DNA from: Circinella umbellata | Lineage: Eukaryota; Mucoromycota; Mucoromycetes; Mucorales; Lichtheimiaceae | NCBI GenBank assembly: GCA_025093555.1 | Contig: JAIWNF010000057.1 | Location: forward strand, 1-64,000 | Direction: 5' to 3' | Length of the DNA: 64,000 nucleotides | Shown: piece after piece, positions 43,726-55,796 of the stretch | How the letters are laid out: each line of letters begins with the position of its first letter | Numbering within the stretch: the first letter of the stretch is position 1 | Translations under genes and position numbers: made by a program | The notes under the pieces: generated by a model | Database searches by the model: none | The model's input: the letters and a program-made list of their open reading frames with translations, nothing else | What the model was told of the DNA's origin: nothing

Positions 43726-46700
43726 TTATATTTGATTGATATAACAGTGATCCATAGTGCAGTATATAATGCTGACTGGTAAAGCGGTTGGTAGTACATT
43801 TTGTTTGCATGCATTGTAATCAAGGAGTAAAAGACGATGGTCAGGGTCGAATTTGCTGGTAGTAGCCATATGATGTATCAAACACAATGTGTGTTCAGAA
43901 AACGTAGCTGGTTCATCTAACAATGGGATAATCCATCAAAGCTTAAGAGCGTTTTGTTGTGTGATGGGGTTTAAGAGACCTACCCCACCTTGTACTCTTG
44001 AAAGACATAAAGTTTGGTAAGAGACTTTTGGAAACATTTGCTAGAAGATAAACTTAATAATGATACTGTGAAGCTTAGAGTGAAACTTGTGGACAGGGGC
44101 TCCAATAACGCGCAGAATATGCCATAATTTGGCTAATATCAATACATTAAGTATGGTTACACATTCACATATAGAAAGTCCTCGTTATTGGTGCAGTTGA
44201 CAATGCCGCTGAATAGTTTCTAGTAAGTTTGACATAAGTCGATCCAGTTGTACAGAAGATGATGATAACAGGAAACCAAGGTATATCAAAGCATCAGCGC
44301 TTGTTCGATCATGGCAGGGAGGAAGACCATATGCTTCCAGTGCCACAGTCCAAGTGGATTATGGTTGGCCTGACAAAGATATAGTTTGAGTTTTATTTCT
44401 GTTGAATTTCGCATTGGAAGCTTTTTGGTAGATGTTAAGATAATGAAATAATATATCCAGATCAATGGTATTATGAAGGAAAACAAGAATATCGTCTGCA
44501 TATTATGCAAGAGTTTGAACTGGTTGAGGTGCTGGCAATGGTGTGGAAGCCTGATTAGTTATTGTAAATGAGTACCCTTGAAACCGAGCATCATTTTGGA
44601 GAGACCTAAGTAGAGGTTTGAGAGTCGGGTTGAACAAAATTGGGGACAGTGGATCACCTTGTCATAGTCCTCGTTGTTGTTGTATTGTGGTACTAAGGTG
44701 TCTATTGATATTAATTCAAATATGCATATTGAAAAACAACTTTGCAATAGAATGGATAATAGATTCGGGAAAACTAAACTTCTTTAATGTACATGTTAGA
44801 TAAAAAGGGTGGATGCAGTCGTACGCTTTATTTTAGTCCAAAGTGATACCTATGGCATTATTATTGTGTTGTTGAGCATTTTCTATGATAATACGAGCCA
44901 TCAGTCCATTAGTAGCAATAAAGCGGTTAGGCATAAAACCTGTTTGTTGGGGGTTGATCAATGGTTGAGTGGTAGTGATAATTCGAGAATTCAATAAACA
45001 AGTAAATATTTTTGCATCCACATTGATCAAACTAATCGGTCGCCAGTTATGTAGTTGAGAAAGATCCCCTTTTTCTGGGAGCAGTTGTACAGTGAGTATT
45101 CGTTAAACCGGTACTCAATATATCTGAGGGTTTGTACTGGTTTAGCGAATTACCGGTTTAACGAATTGAAACGCAGCTGGTACCAATATGTAATATACTG
45201 AAAAAATAACTAAGCTGTACAGATAAGATAAAAAAATGATAGCTGATATAATGTATCTATGCTATTATGAGCAAATATTTTGGTGATAAAAATGATATTA
45301 GTATACAGTATTCTTCGAATAGTAACAGTTAACCAGAGACAGGATTAATAATGAATGTACAATAAAGGGTGTTTAAAATATGGACCATGGTTAGCGGTTG
45401 AATAAATGAGTAAAAATGAATTGTATCAGCAACATAATTACATACATTACTCAATGGTAATAAACAAGTACGTGACAAAGTTGAAAAGAAACACATACAT
45501 ATCCAGATAAGAAAGAAGAAAAAGCATCTGTGTGAAGTTGGTGCAAAAGAGACACTGTTATCAATAAGGTGTTGAGAAGGTTTCTTTTGACGGCAAGAAT
45601 GATTTGTGTATTTTCAATTTCTATGGAAACAAAGTAGCCAACTGAAAACAAAGCGAAGAACTGAGATGACGTTAAAGGAAGGCCATGTCAATAATGTTAT
45701 CAATAAAAACTGATATTATATTATATAAGAAAAAATAATACTATTATAAACCCGGTAAATATTTAAGAAAGCTCACCAGATACCGGTTTAGCGAATCACC
45801 GGTATTTTACTAAGTATATAAAAAATATTTAAGAGATATTACTGGTTTAGCGATATACTGGTTTAACGAGCACCGGTTTAGCGAACACTTACTGTATAAC
45901 GGTTTCAGTCCATGATGGTAGAAATATTCCTTGCTTGAGATAAACATTATATATTTTACATACCAAAGTTTCGGCTAGTGGGTGTTTAGAAACGAGTTTC
46001 CAGATACCATATGGTAAGCCGTCAAGACTGGGGCTGCTACATTTGGGTGCTCTTGAAGCACCTGTTACCAGGTCTTCCAAAATAAAGTCTTCTACTAATG
46101 ATTTTTGATCACCATTACTAAGTTGACAATTAGATGGAATATGTCGATGTAGTTGTTGAATACAGTAGCTGTATCGTCGATTGGTGTAGGTGTATATAGA
46201 TTGCTGTAAAAAGATGTGGCAGCATCGTGCATTAATGGGATCGTATCACATAAGGCTCTAGTGACTGGATTGATTAATGGTAGCATGTTGATTGGAGTTT
46301 GATTTTTAGCGACCAGTGTTTTAAGATAACCAGCTGAGGTTTCACCTAGTTCTCTCCATCACATGCCTGCTTTCAAAGCAAGTATGTCACAAGCTTCTTT
46401 TTGTGCTATGGATATTTGTTTTTCAATAATTGGTAAGAATCATGCTTTTGTTGCTGCAGATGGTTTTTGTTATAGGAATTTATTTCGCTTGGATTGTAGT
46501 TTAGTAAGATATTGAGTAGTTCGATTGATACGTTCCCTGCTGTATTTTTGCATGATCATTTTAAGTTTTGATTTTAATGTTTTCCATTGTTGTTGTGGTG
46601 TTTGGTTGTTGTCAAGGCGCTCAAAAAAATTAGTTAGTTGCATAGCTAATTCTCTCCATAAGTCTTTGTTATCAAGTATTATTGGGTTGCCCCTCCAATA

Positions 46701-47440
46701 GCCTTTACCTGTTTTGGTGGGGCCCAAATCAAAAGTGGTCCATAATAAGGCATGATCTGTCCAGCTAGAAGCTAGAAAATAAACTTCCTTATTGTTAATA
46801 CAATTTATAAACTGAGTTGAAGCAAAGATATAGTCAATTGTAGACATTGTGTTGTCATCCTGACGAAAAGTTGGTAAGCTATCCTCTACATGATCTGGAT
46901 TGATGTAGTTAGTGAAATCGTGTGTTAACATGTGAAACCACTCTTGAGGAGCATTTCTGTGGTAGTTTGGTCTTTAGTAGCTATAGTTGAAATCCCCAGT
47001 AATGATTAAACATTGGTGGTATGGTTGATTGTGATCAAAAATTGTTGAGTGGTACAGATTGTTATAGAAGAGTTGGCGGTGTTTTGGTGATGTTGCTGGT
47101 GCATAGAGTGTAAGTATAAAAAAAGGTTGAAAATCGTTTTGTGTGTGTTTGACCCGTACAAAGATATGGCAGTCGTCATTAAGTACTTTGAGTTGTGTAA
47201 TATTAATATCAGTTGAAAGTGCTACAATCCCACAATGGTTAGTCCAGTAAGATTGAGTCGCATAGAAGGTATTATGTAGTCATTGTTCGTGTTGGAAGTT
47301 ATTGGCATGAGTTTCTTGAAGAGTAATAATATGTGCTTATCGAGCATGAAGATGTCGAATGAGTTGGTTCTTGTTGTAGTTAAGAAGTCCATTACAATTG
47401 ATGGACGCTATAGATATTTTGTTATTATGTAATATCATGA
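43726..47440 (-). pseudogene. LINE ORF2: endonuclease plus reverse transcriptase, many stops
   Basis: The endonuclease part is at about 47440-46690: KISIASINCNGL at the start, TLQETH (catalytic Glu), ITGDFN, STIDYIFAS and SSWTDHALL (Asp-His). Reverse transcriptase pieces are SSPSLDGLPYGIW (about 46040), HNWRPISLINVDAKIF (about 45040), NPQQTGFMPNRFI and GITLD (about 44835), then YADDILVF at about 44502-44480 preceded by a TAA. The tail includes further conserved pieces down to 43726. More than ten stops or frameshifts break it. It would nick target DNA and copy its RNA in place; this copy cannot. Confidence 0.78.
45090..45894. mobile_element. Pogo/Tc1-like non-autonomous element (MITE), 805 bp
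   Basis: The ends are inverted: CAGTGAGTATTCGTTAAACC at 45090 and, inverted, CAGTAAGTGTTCGCTAAACC at the right. TA flanks both sides (45088-45089 and 45895-45896). Several internal ccggtttagcga/ttaaccggt units lie near each end. Removing it and one TA rejoins the LINE reading frame exactly (…TVIQLLPEKGD…). No transposase is encoded. Confidence 0.88.
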
Positions 47441-47461
47441 TTAATGGTAGAGGTTGTTGAT

Positions 47462-48959
47462 TTATTGTATTCCAGCTGAGGTGCTAAGATCTTGTGCTGT
47501 TAGATGTTGCTCTTTTTGCTGACTATTGGAGCGTGTAGTGACATCAACAAGATTGGGGTCGTGATTATTGTATTGTGCTTCATATTCTTGTATAAATTGT
47601 GCGATTTTTTGTTGTAAAACAATAAAAAGAATGGCTTGCCATTCTAGGGTCAGTTCTGATGCTTGTATCAAATTTTGTCCAACATCAGAAATATGCAATT
47701 GATTCTTCCAATCTTAGTCTAAGTTGAGTTTTGTTGTTTGTTCTTTGATAGTTTCATTAATGTCGTTATAATCTGTTTCGAGGAAAGATAAAATGACGGC
47801 ATCCATTTTTTGTTCAATGAATCCAAGCTTGTGGTACTCCTCACTATCACTTACTTCATCAATGACCATATTTCCAGAATCGTCTATGGCGAGGTCAGGT
47901 TGTATAGTTCCACAGAAGAAGAAGATGGTGATTCAATGTTTGTGGTGTTGTCCTCCTTCAGCGGAGAAGAGGAATTTGTTAAATGTTGTGCTGGTGTTAT
48001 GTCCACCACATGTTTCGAACCTTTTGAGGGAGAAGAGGGAGTGTTGTTGTTCCCACCAATTTTATGATGGTGACATTTACTGCCTCCAGGTGTCCATTGT
48101 TCTTGTGTCTTGGCAAAAGGACAACGGTCAGCAAAGTGAGTTTTATACCCACATTTGAAGCATCCTTGATTGTTGCGTTGACTTCTGGGGCAAATGTCTC
48201 GACTGTGCCTTGCTTCATGACATCGGGAACAGTAGAGAGGCATTTTATCAAAGTTGGCATAAATCAGGTCCTCTCGATCACCGCGCCAAGGTATATGATG
48301 ATCCAGCTTTTCATATTTTTTTGTATAACGTTCTTGGATGTTGAGAACCGCAAAGCCATTTCCCATGTATGCCTTAGTTTGGGGGTCACAGTTTATTCCA
48401 ACATCTAGTATTGCACCATATAAGCTAAGTGTCTCTCGTAATCCTTTTTCTAACTCGTCTTGATCGAGAAGGGGAAGATTAGAGAGTCGAACTTTTTGAA
48501 TTTTGGCATTTTTATCGAGTACAATAGTAGCTTGGATGGTAATTGAAGAAGAAAATTGGATGCCAGTGGTGAGGGCATGCTCTCTTTCTTTGTCAGTCTT
48601 TAAGTTGACTTTGAGATGAACTCGTTTTCCTTCACGATGGATAAGAATACCACGATTCATTGGAAAACTTTTCATGGTCTTAGATATAGCCTCATTGACG
48701 AAACCAGGACAAGGACTGATATCAAAAATAACACTTCCTAGGTTGCGTCCTACCCTCCACACGCGAGAATAGTAAGTAACTGCCTGGGGGTCATGTTCAT
48801 TATTTTTTGATGTGCATGTACTAAAGATATATGCTCTGCTTGAACTACTCGAGCCCAAGTAAGGACTGGAGCAGGAGAGACGAATGTGGTAGATGGTGGT
48901 ATTGGAGTGGTGCCTGTTTCACACATAGGCGTTTCGAGTGGTTTAGCAGGAAGAGCCAT
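47462..48959 (-). pseudogene. LINE ORF1 (Gag-like) with zinc knuckles
   Basis: The start MALPAKPLETPMCETGTTPI is in one frame. A shift near 48830 moves to a frame with LGSVIFDISPCPGFVNEAIS, an RNA-binding-like middle and two Cys/His knuckles (CSRCHEARHSRDICP and CFKCGYKTHFADRCP). After a Ser-rich region and a break near 47884, the C-terminal helix-rich piece ends at 47462 with TAA. It would bind the element RNA. Its position directly upstream of ORF2 fits a two-ORF LINE. Confidence 0.75.
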
Positions 48960-49415
48960 GCTATTTACTCAATTGTTACACATATAGTCAAAACCCTTAC
49001 TGATGTTACCCCCGCCGTTTTCTCTTAGATTATAAAGTTTTCTACTTATTTTACATAATTATCTATTTCTTCTGGTGGTAATCTGTTTTTTTTGCTTGAT
49101 CATTTTTTTTTATTAATTATTCATTATATGTTTTACATAAAAAAACACTTGGTCATTTTGTATTTATTGCTTAGGTTGCATAAAGAATATCGCGAATAAC
49201 CTTGTTTATAACTACTCAACAACAGCTCGGAATTTTTTATTGGCATTTCGATTTATATGATGTGATAGAAACATCATAATACATAGCTACCTCTCCACAT
49301 CTGGAATAAATGTATGTATAACTATTTTTCCTCTGTGCGGACTGTTTATTCTTCTCAAATCAATTGATGACTAAACAGGTTGAACCTTCAATTTCACCCA
49401 AAAAAAATCGCACCC
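48960..49415 (-). repeat. Terminal-repeat-like block, inverse of 34537-34640 and 38480-38750
   Basis: Read on the minus strand from 49415 it starts gggtgcgattttttttgggt. It matches 34537-34640 for about 100 bp, then matches 38480-38750 (cacatcatataaat, ttcgcgatat, accaagtgttttttta). This composite shows what an uninterrupted end of this repeat family looks like. The 48960-49085 part is unassigned. Confidence 0.6.
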
Positions 49416-49434
49416 ATTACTAAAGCTTCCTCAA

Positions 49435-50180
49435 GCGTAAGAAATAAAAACAGAATTAAAAACAGGTAGTAACTTTGTGTCACAATGATGTATACATCAT
49501 AATCAAAATTTATTAGCACAAATAAATCGAGAGCAACAATCAATTCATACTACATGGAGGGAAGACAATAATTTGCATATAAAGGCTTGTCAAGAATGAA
49601 GGTCAATATGACTTTATTTATGGATGATAAATAACTAAATACACAGTAACAAGACAAATGTGAGAGAATTCTTTCTCATTGCATTGGGCAACGCGCCACA
49701 GATATCAGAGTGAATGTTATCCATTAGAATCCATTGCAGTGAGAAACGTAAGAATCACTTTTCAACGTATTGGAGAGCAACAATTACTAAGGACCCATCC
49801 AGGTAAACTGGACAGTACCAAGCACATAGTAACAAAGACAAATGTGAGAGGATTCCTTCATCACTGCATCGGGTTGCCTGCTTTGAATCGTTTTCTTGCC
49901 AGATACATATAGATACAAAAGAATGAAAAGTGAGCAATTAAATTCTAACTGTAAAATAGACAAGTTTAAACTTTACCGTGATTGTTTCTTTTTCTTCTCC
50001 AAAGCAATGAGAAACGTAAGAATTACTTTTCAGCGTATTGGAGAGCAACAATTACTAAGGACCCATCCAGATAAACTGAACGGTACCAAACACATAGTAA
50101 CGGAAAATAATTATTGCTACTAAAAGATTGGTTTAGAGAGCGACGTAAAAAATTAATTACATCATCAGGTGGACGTATTT
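49435..50180. repeat. Repeat region with internal direct repeats, related to 56375-56700
   Basis: 49438-49675 matches 56375-56615 at high identity (ggcttgtcaagaatgaaggt, aatcaaaatttattagcaca). A block of about 95 bp (gagaaacgtaagaatcactt … acccatccag) occurs at about 49741 and again at about 50010. The end near 50100-50180 matches 56630-56700. The copy at 56375 lacks the internal duplicated part. No coding function is seen. Confidence 0.7.
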
Positions 50181-50192
50181 GAATAACTGCTT

Positions 50193-50415
50193 TTGGGGTG
50201 CTGTGAAAACTGAAGTTTTATTTTATAAAACCTCAAAGTCCCATTGAGTCCAGCGAAGTCCCCAAAATTTCAAACTCAAAGGGACGTCGGGAATAGTAAG
50301 CCAATTATTTTACGCAAAAGTGAAAAATAAGTGCTTTATTTGCACTCCAAGTCCCCACTCAAAATATAGAAGTCCCTGCCTGCATAACACTAAAAAAACT
50401 ATTTTTTTCCTCATC

Positions 50416-50449
<34 letters not shown>

Positions 50450-51797
50450 TATGGGTACCTTCATGATGGGAAGAAAGAATCAATCGATTAACAAATCAAA
50501 CAGATACTTGTTCTAAGAACATGCATAGCAGATAGAATATTCACACACATCAACAGGCAACAGTTTCGCATTCGGTTATATGTTCAATCGAAATGCAATA
50601 GAAAATGTTCGTACGAGCCAAACACGCAAGAAGATCGTACATGCATTGCTAAACATGGATCGTCATTAATATTAAAGACTGCGCATGGAACTTCCTCAAA
50701 CAAAAGTATTAAGCGAACCAGATTACGATGTATATTTCATATAAATTATTTTTATATTGTTTTTAAGTAAATCCTCATTGTATTTCGCACTTGATCGACG
50801 AACCTATCATTTATTCTTTTATGAACCCCTGGCGAAATATTTCTCGACATTATTTTAAGCGATAATTGATACCATTGCATTGAAAAGAAAGTAGGATTGA
50901 GAACAACCACTTAATGATCCATCAACAGTTTCAGAGTTTAACAAAATGAGAGGTAATAGCTATGGATTGGTGGGAAAAGTTTGGTAATTTGATAGCAATG
51001 ATAGCATTTCCTGGGAAAACACAACAATCATTAGTTTATCAATGTAGATTTTGGAATATGGATGATAATAATATAACTTTTTTAATATAAGGGATTTACA
51101 GTTTATGATGGAAGAGGGTGCTTTGGTCATAATTGCTATAGATGTTAGTTTGAGTATAAGCAGATTGAATGGAAAGAGGACGGATATTGATCTATACTTT
51201 GTTTCCTGAGCATGGATTTTATAATTTCTTAAAGTTCTTGTATATATATTATCGTTTATATAAGCTAGAAAAATGAATTATTTTTTTTTCTAAGTAGTGT
51301 TACAATCATGATTATCATGATTATCATTTTATCCATATATTGTCAATTATTTAGTAGCACTGTGCAATATATTTAAATACGCATGAATATCCAAAGTGAC
51401 AAATATACTTAACCTGCTCTTTACCACTTACTTGTAGGTAGTGACCAAACAATCAGCAAGAAAAGGTACAATGCTTTGGGGGAAGACCAGCTTAGCTAGA
51501 AAAAAAATCAGAAAAACGATGAATAGTGATTGACGAACATGAGGAAATTGAGGTTAAAGAATAATCAAATGAGCTTATAAATTAGAGAAAACTGGAAAGA
51601 GAGGCTGAAGAAATATGAAAGAAATAAGAATAAAAGAGAAGATAGGATAATGAAAAAAAAATATAAAGAGAAAAGTGTATATAATAATGAAAAAAATATG
51701 ACGCAAAAATATTCTAAAATATTGTCAAGCAATAAGATGTGTTTGTGGAGGTAGAGAAAGCTAGGAAAAAAATGTAGTAAATTTGAAATAAAAGATA
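50193..51797. other. Spacer upstream of the Crypton, with a long T run
   Basis: About 50235-50370 holds repeated aagtcccc-type words (caaagtccc, gaagtcccc, ccaagtcccc) that also appear beyond the Crypton start at about 54792-54825. A run of about 29 T follows at 50418-50446. The rest (50450-51797) shows no gene; it is the 3' flank of the Crypton gene. Confidence 0.4.
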
Positions 51798-54629
51798 TTA
51801 GTTATTGAAAAAAATGCTTGGATTTTCGGCAATCCAGTGTAAGGTTTTTCTTTGCCTACTTCGCTTTTCTTCTAATAACGTGACAGCTGCTTCATTCGTC
51901 AGTCTGTGTTGTGCAGCATAATCTTTAATGCTTTCGATGATGATACGTCTGCGATTATAAAATCTACGTTCTTTTGTTTCTCGACGCCATGCAACATGGT
52001 ACAAGCGTTCTAATTCTTCAATAGAAGGACCGCCAGCCAAGCCATGGTACCATTCACGCCAAAGCATATCAAGCGTAACAGTGTTACGAGACATTTTATA
52101 AGTGGGTACAGGCAATTGATCTGGTGTTGGTGCTGGTGCTGAATTCTGTACTGGTGGTGGTGGTGGAAAAAAAGGGAGAGAGATGGATGTTGTTGTAAGT
52201 GATGGTTGCGGTAGTTCTTGTGGTTGCTGGGAAGGTTGCGGAGAAGGTTGTGTGGGTTGTGTGGGTTGAGTGGGATGAGGTGTTTGTTCTTGAGTGGGTT
52301 GTTGTTGAGAAACATTGCCCAAGTTCAAGGTTACTGTCAAAGGAACCTGCCCAGAAGTATAGCCAGCGACTTGCTGTGCTAATGTTGCAAGGCTGCTGAT
52401 GTGAGGAACAAGCACTTGCAAGGGAGTAACAACAGACAACAGGGATTGGAGAACCTGCATCTGTGCAGCTTGTTGGGCTTGCTGGGCTTGGGCTTGAGCA
52501 TCAAAACGCGATGCGATTTGCTGATTGATATCAGAAAGATGTTGTGCAACCAATGGTACTGCTCTTTGCAGTTGCAGTTGCTCAGGTTCTTCAGTGATTT
52601 CCACAGCAGCATCAACAGATCTAACAAAAGTATGTTAGAAAAAAGTTGAATCACATCTTTATAAAAACAATATATTTACCTTTCAAAATCTTTATACAGC
52701 TCACTTTGAAACAAAGGATGGTTCCAAAGAAAATGCTGAGGATATCTCTTTTTCAAAAGAACCGAGTCCTGCAAAAAGACAACACGTAGCCTATCCAATA
52801 GCTTCAAAAACATATCGGCGGCACATGATACTTGTTCAACATTACCTTCATCTAATTTCTGACGCCAATAGTCAACGAACTTGAAAATTTTCTTACAAAG
52901 CTCTTGAGACGGTTGAACATTGGCACGAGAGAGATAAAAATATCCACGCTCTGTTGGAAAACCTGCAAGGGTGCGAAGAAGTTCGTGGGGAAGGTTAGTG
53001 AGGTAGGCTGTTGTCAATGAACTTGTGTTCCAACGGCCTGCACGACGAATGGCGCCCTCGCTTGATCCTCCAATCTCTGCCATTCGAGCTGCGGCACCAC
53101 GCATAGCATGAGTTTTGGCTTTTGAATGGAGACAAGCTCCCTCAAATGCTTTTGTGATTGCCTTAAGGTGCTGACGGTATGACAACTCCTTTTGAGGATC
53201 CTCCGTCGTTCCTTTGATGAGCTTGTAGAAAAACCAATCCGCGTTCTTATTGATGCTAGGAAATTGCTCTCCAGACATCTCATAACGACTGAAAAGGTAA
53301 CAAGCAAGCATCATTTGAGGACAAATGGCCACGTTCTTGTTTCGCATACATCCAGCAACTTCAACGCGCCCAAACTTGTTAGTTTTTCCTTGTTTAAGGA
53401 CCATTACCAAAGCATGACATTGGCTGGGACCTTCATCCTCCAAATGAAGCGATTGCAAATCAGCAAACTCCATTTTTCGAATACTTTCACCGCGAAGCAA
53501 ACCGTAGTGCTGCAATAAAAATGATGTACCATCTCGAAGACCAAGTTCAGTTCCATTTGTCCAAAATTGATCAACAATTTTCTCCATTTCAGCATGAGTG
53601 GTATAGCCATCTGCAGCGGTAAATGCACCCTTAAAAAATAAATGTATTTGTTAGATTATCTATACATTACACATATAGCAAGAAGTTGCTTAATAAGTTG
53701 TCTTAAACATACTCTATCATCAAAGTTTGCGCGAGCGATTTTTTCGTCTTCTCTACGCAACCAGTCAAGTAATGCTTTCACTCGTTTTCCACGAGGACTT
53801 GGACGAAAAGAATTATCCGTCAAACATTGCTCGGCCCAAAGATCAACAATTGCAGCAGCATATGCTTCAACGGTTGAGTATCTGACCCGTTTGCCAGGTA
53901 CCCCAGAAGCGAGTTGAGCATATTCATTGAATTGTCGAGTAATGGCAGATTCAATGCTTGTGCTGTTGATTGTGGATGATGATGAATCATTGGTGGGAGT
54001 GGTAGTGCTAGTGTTAGAGCTAGAACCATCTCTCTCTTCATCCATTTCGTCCATCATATCCATTACTTGATGTGCTGTGTCGATTTGAGGAAGGTCATTG
54101 ACCTCATCGTCGGCATGGTCAGCATTGTTGACACCATTGGACCCATGTTCATTTGAATGCTGATTGGCATCATCCTCATGCGAATCTTCTGGTGCACTTC
54201 TTTTTTTTCCTCTCTTTCGGTGGGGACGGAAAGCAACCTTATATAAGATTTTTAAGTAACAAAATTACATTTATTTGTCGAAACACACTAATGAGCAATA
54301 AAACCAACCTCTGTTTTCAAGAAAAAGTGAAGCTTTCCATCATCAGGGATAGCATTAACATTTTTCTTGATACACCATCTTTTGAATTCTTGTTGGCGAT
54401 TCAAGTATTGATTGATGGTGTTTTGAGGACGACTTTGTCGAGCTGCGCTAAATGTCTCAAGGGCAGCGCGATCCCTAGCATCTCTATAAGCTGCGTCTTC
54501 GTCATTTTCCATATCTGCTACAGCAGAATTATTAAGAGACAACTCATTCAGTCTAATATCTCTGTTTCTTTCCCGATTCTGTGCAGGAGTGCCATTGATT
54601 TGTCTTCGACCGCTTCCAGAACCACCCAT
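51798..54629 (-). CDS. Crypton tyrosine recombinase with GCR1_C-like domain, 872 aa, four exons, intact
   Basis: The exons are 54629-54309, 54237-53713, 53629-52680 and 52620-51798. All joins keep frame, giving 872 aa. Donors are gtatgt and gtaaat for introns 2 and 3 and a weaker gttggt for intron 1; acceptors are AAG or TAG. The N-terminal part has the SAM-like helical bundle of tyrosine recombinases (YSTVEAYAAAIVDLWAEQCL). Catalytic candidates are R328 (LLRGES), H456-x-x-R459 (THAMRG), W482 and Y491 (LTTAYL). After a Gln/Pro-rich linker, about 770-865 is a GCR1_C-like DNA-binding domain (LDMLWREWYHGLAGGPSIEE, then YNRRRIIIES). The layout matches fungal Cryptons, which move by site-specific recombination without inverted repeats. 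Uninterrupted coding suggests recent activity or host use. Confidence 0.85.
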
Positions 54630-54779
54630 GATTATTTCGGTAAAGTAAATGTAAAAGTGTTTTTTTTAAAAAAAATGAAAAAAAAGTGACAAGAATTAAA
54701 AAGGCAGGTACACGGTTTTTGTAAATAAACTCACAGCATTAATTTCGTCAGTCTAGTTTGCGGGTGATGAAAAATATTA

Positions 54780-54840
54780 TTTCCAAGTCCCCGATACAGT
54801 GGGGACTTGAGTGCGGGACTCACTGCTTAACCAGATAAAT
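54780..54840. repeat. Inverted aagtcccc/ggggactt block next to the Crypton 5' end
   Basis: ccaagtccccgatacagtgg followed by ggacttgagtgcgggact forms a small inverted repeat. The aagtcccc word is shared with the 3' flank at about 50235-50370. It is a candidate for the boundary or recombination site of the Crypton. Confidence 0.4.
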
Positions 54841-54944
54841 AATCTCTTTTTATTTTCTTATCTCTCATAACCTTGCCTGATTTAATTAAAGGTAACATGT
54901 AGATTGTTGGTGATAGAAACGCGTCTAATTACTAACGTTCTTTA

Positions 54945-55413
54945 CAGCAATTAAAACCTACATAAAAAGAAGGAAAACCAAGTCAACTATACAAAATTTT
55001 CTCAATGAAGATAATAATCACAAAGAGTTAATTATTGTTCAGTTTGAAATCTATGATAAGTATGAAGATGCTCTGCGAGCTTTTGTCGCAAAGTTCAAGC
55101 AAATATATAAGGCTCAAGTAAATAAGACATACAAGAACAAAGCAAACATAAACTTGAAATCTTTATTCTAAGAGGCGAAGTCTCAAAGTTCGGATATAGG
55201 GTAAGGGAAGACGAGTACTTGATGAAGCCACCAGTGCAGTATCACAAAGGTTGATTCTAAGGTTAAAGCGACTGTCAGTGGTATGGTATTAAGAAATAAA
55301 TTTTCTTTTAAGATGATGCCAATAGATGAATTAACAAAAACAAGTTTCTGGTATAGACTCCATCTGGTGCTTCTTTGTCTGCTTCAGCACCGTCAACTTC
55401 TATTACCACTGCC

Positions 55414-55449
<36 letters not shown>

Positions 55450-55780
55450 GGAACTTCTGCTGCCTCGCTCTCATCTTCAGTTGAAGATAAATCAAATTTC
55501 TATATCAGTACATGCATCTCAGACACGGTTTTGATTTGCAGACCCAGATTCATGAAGTTCTGGCAAGCAAAAAAATATTATTTTATCAAGGTCAACAATG
55601 TAAGAAGCTTATTGAGCGGGTTGATGTGGATTCCCTATTAAAAGACATCAGATCAGACCCATTAAATAGAGCGATCGACGTTAAATATCAACATATATGT
55701 AAAAGTGGCGACACTACTTCGTGGCTTAGATGGACTACTGATAGAAGAGCAATGAAAATCCAGCTAGATCAGTTGTAACC
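54945..55780 (+). pseudogene. Unrecognised decayed gene with poly-Ser tract
   Basis: Plus-strand frames read AIKTYIKRRKTKSTIQNFLN and IVQFEIYDKYEDALRAFVAK (54950-55165), VKATVSGMVLRNKFSFKM (55270-55320), a poly-Ser run from a TCA microsatellite (55405-55451), and, in a shifted frame, DLQTQIHEVLASKKILFYQG and ERVDVDSLLKDIRSDPLNRA (55520-55780). These fit one gene with introns or frameshifts. No family is recognised. Confidence 0.4.
55405..55451. repeat. (TCA)n microsatellite
   Basis: About 14 catcat units, encoding Ser in the frame of the surrounding fragment. Confidence 0.9.
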
Positions 55781-55796
55781 AAGAAGATGGTGTTAT

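Larger units (their letters stand above)
43726..48959 (-). mobile_element. Decayed LINE (non-LTR retrotransposon)
   Basis: On the minus strand a Gag-like ORF1 with CCHC knuckles (48959-47462) is followed by an ORF2 with an apurinic-type endonuclease and reverse transcriptase (about 47440-43726). This is the layout of Tad/L1-type elements with two ORFs. A pogo-like non-autonomous element (45090-45894) is inserted in the reverse transcriptase. No 3' poly(A) tail or target-site duplication was recognised. Confidence 0.8.

Noticed and set aside
34537..49415. A single 15-kb element bounded by the GGGTGCG ends
   Set aside because: There is no matching target duplication, and the interval contains parts of at least four unrelated elements; the pair overlaps another inverted pair.
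49679..50123. Two similar ORFs (RNVRITFQRIGEQQLLRTHP in both)
   Set aside because: The similarity is from a short direct DNA repeat with no wider coding context or start/splice support.
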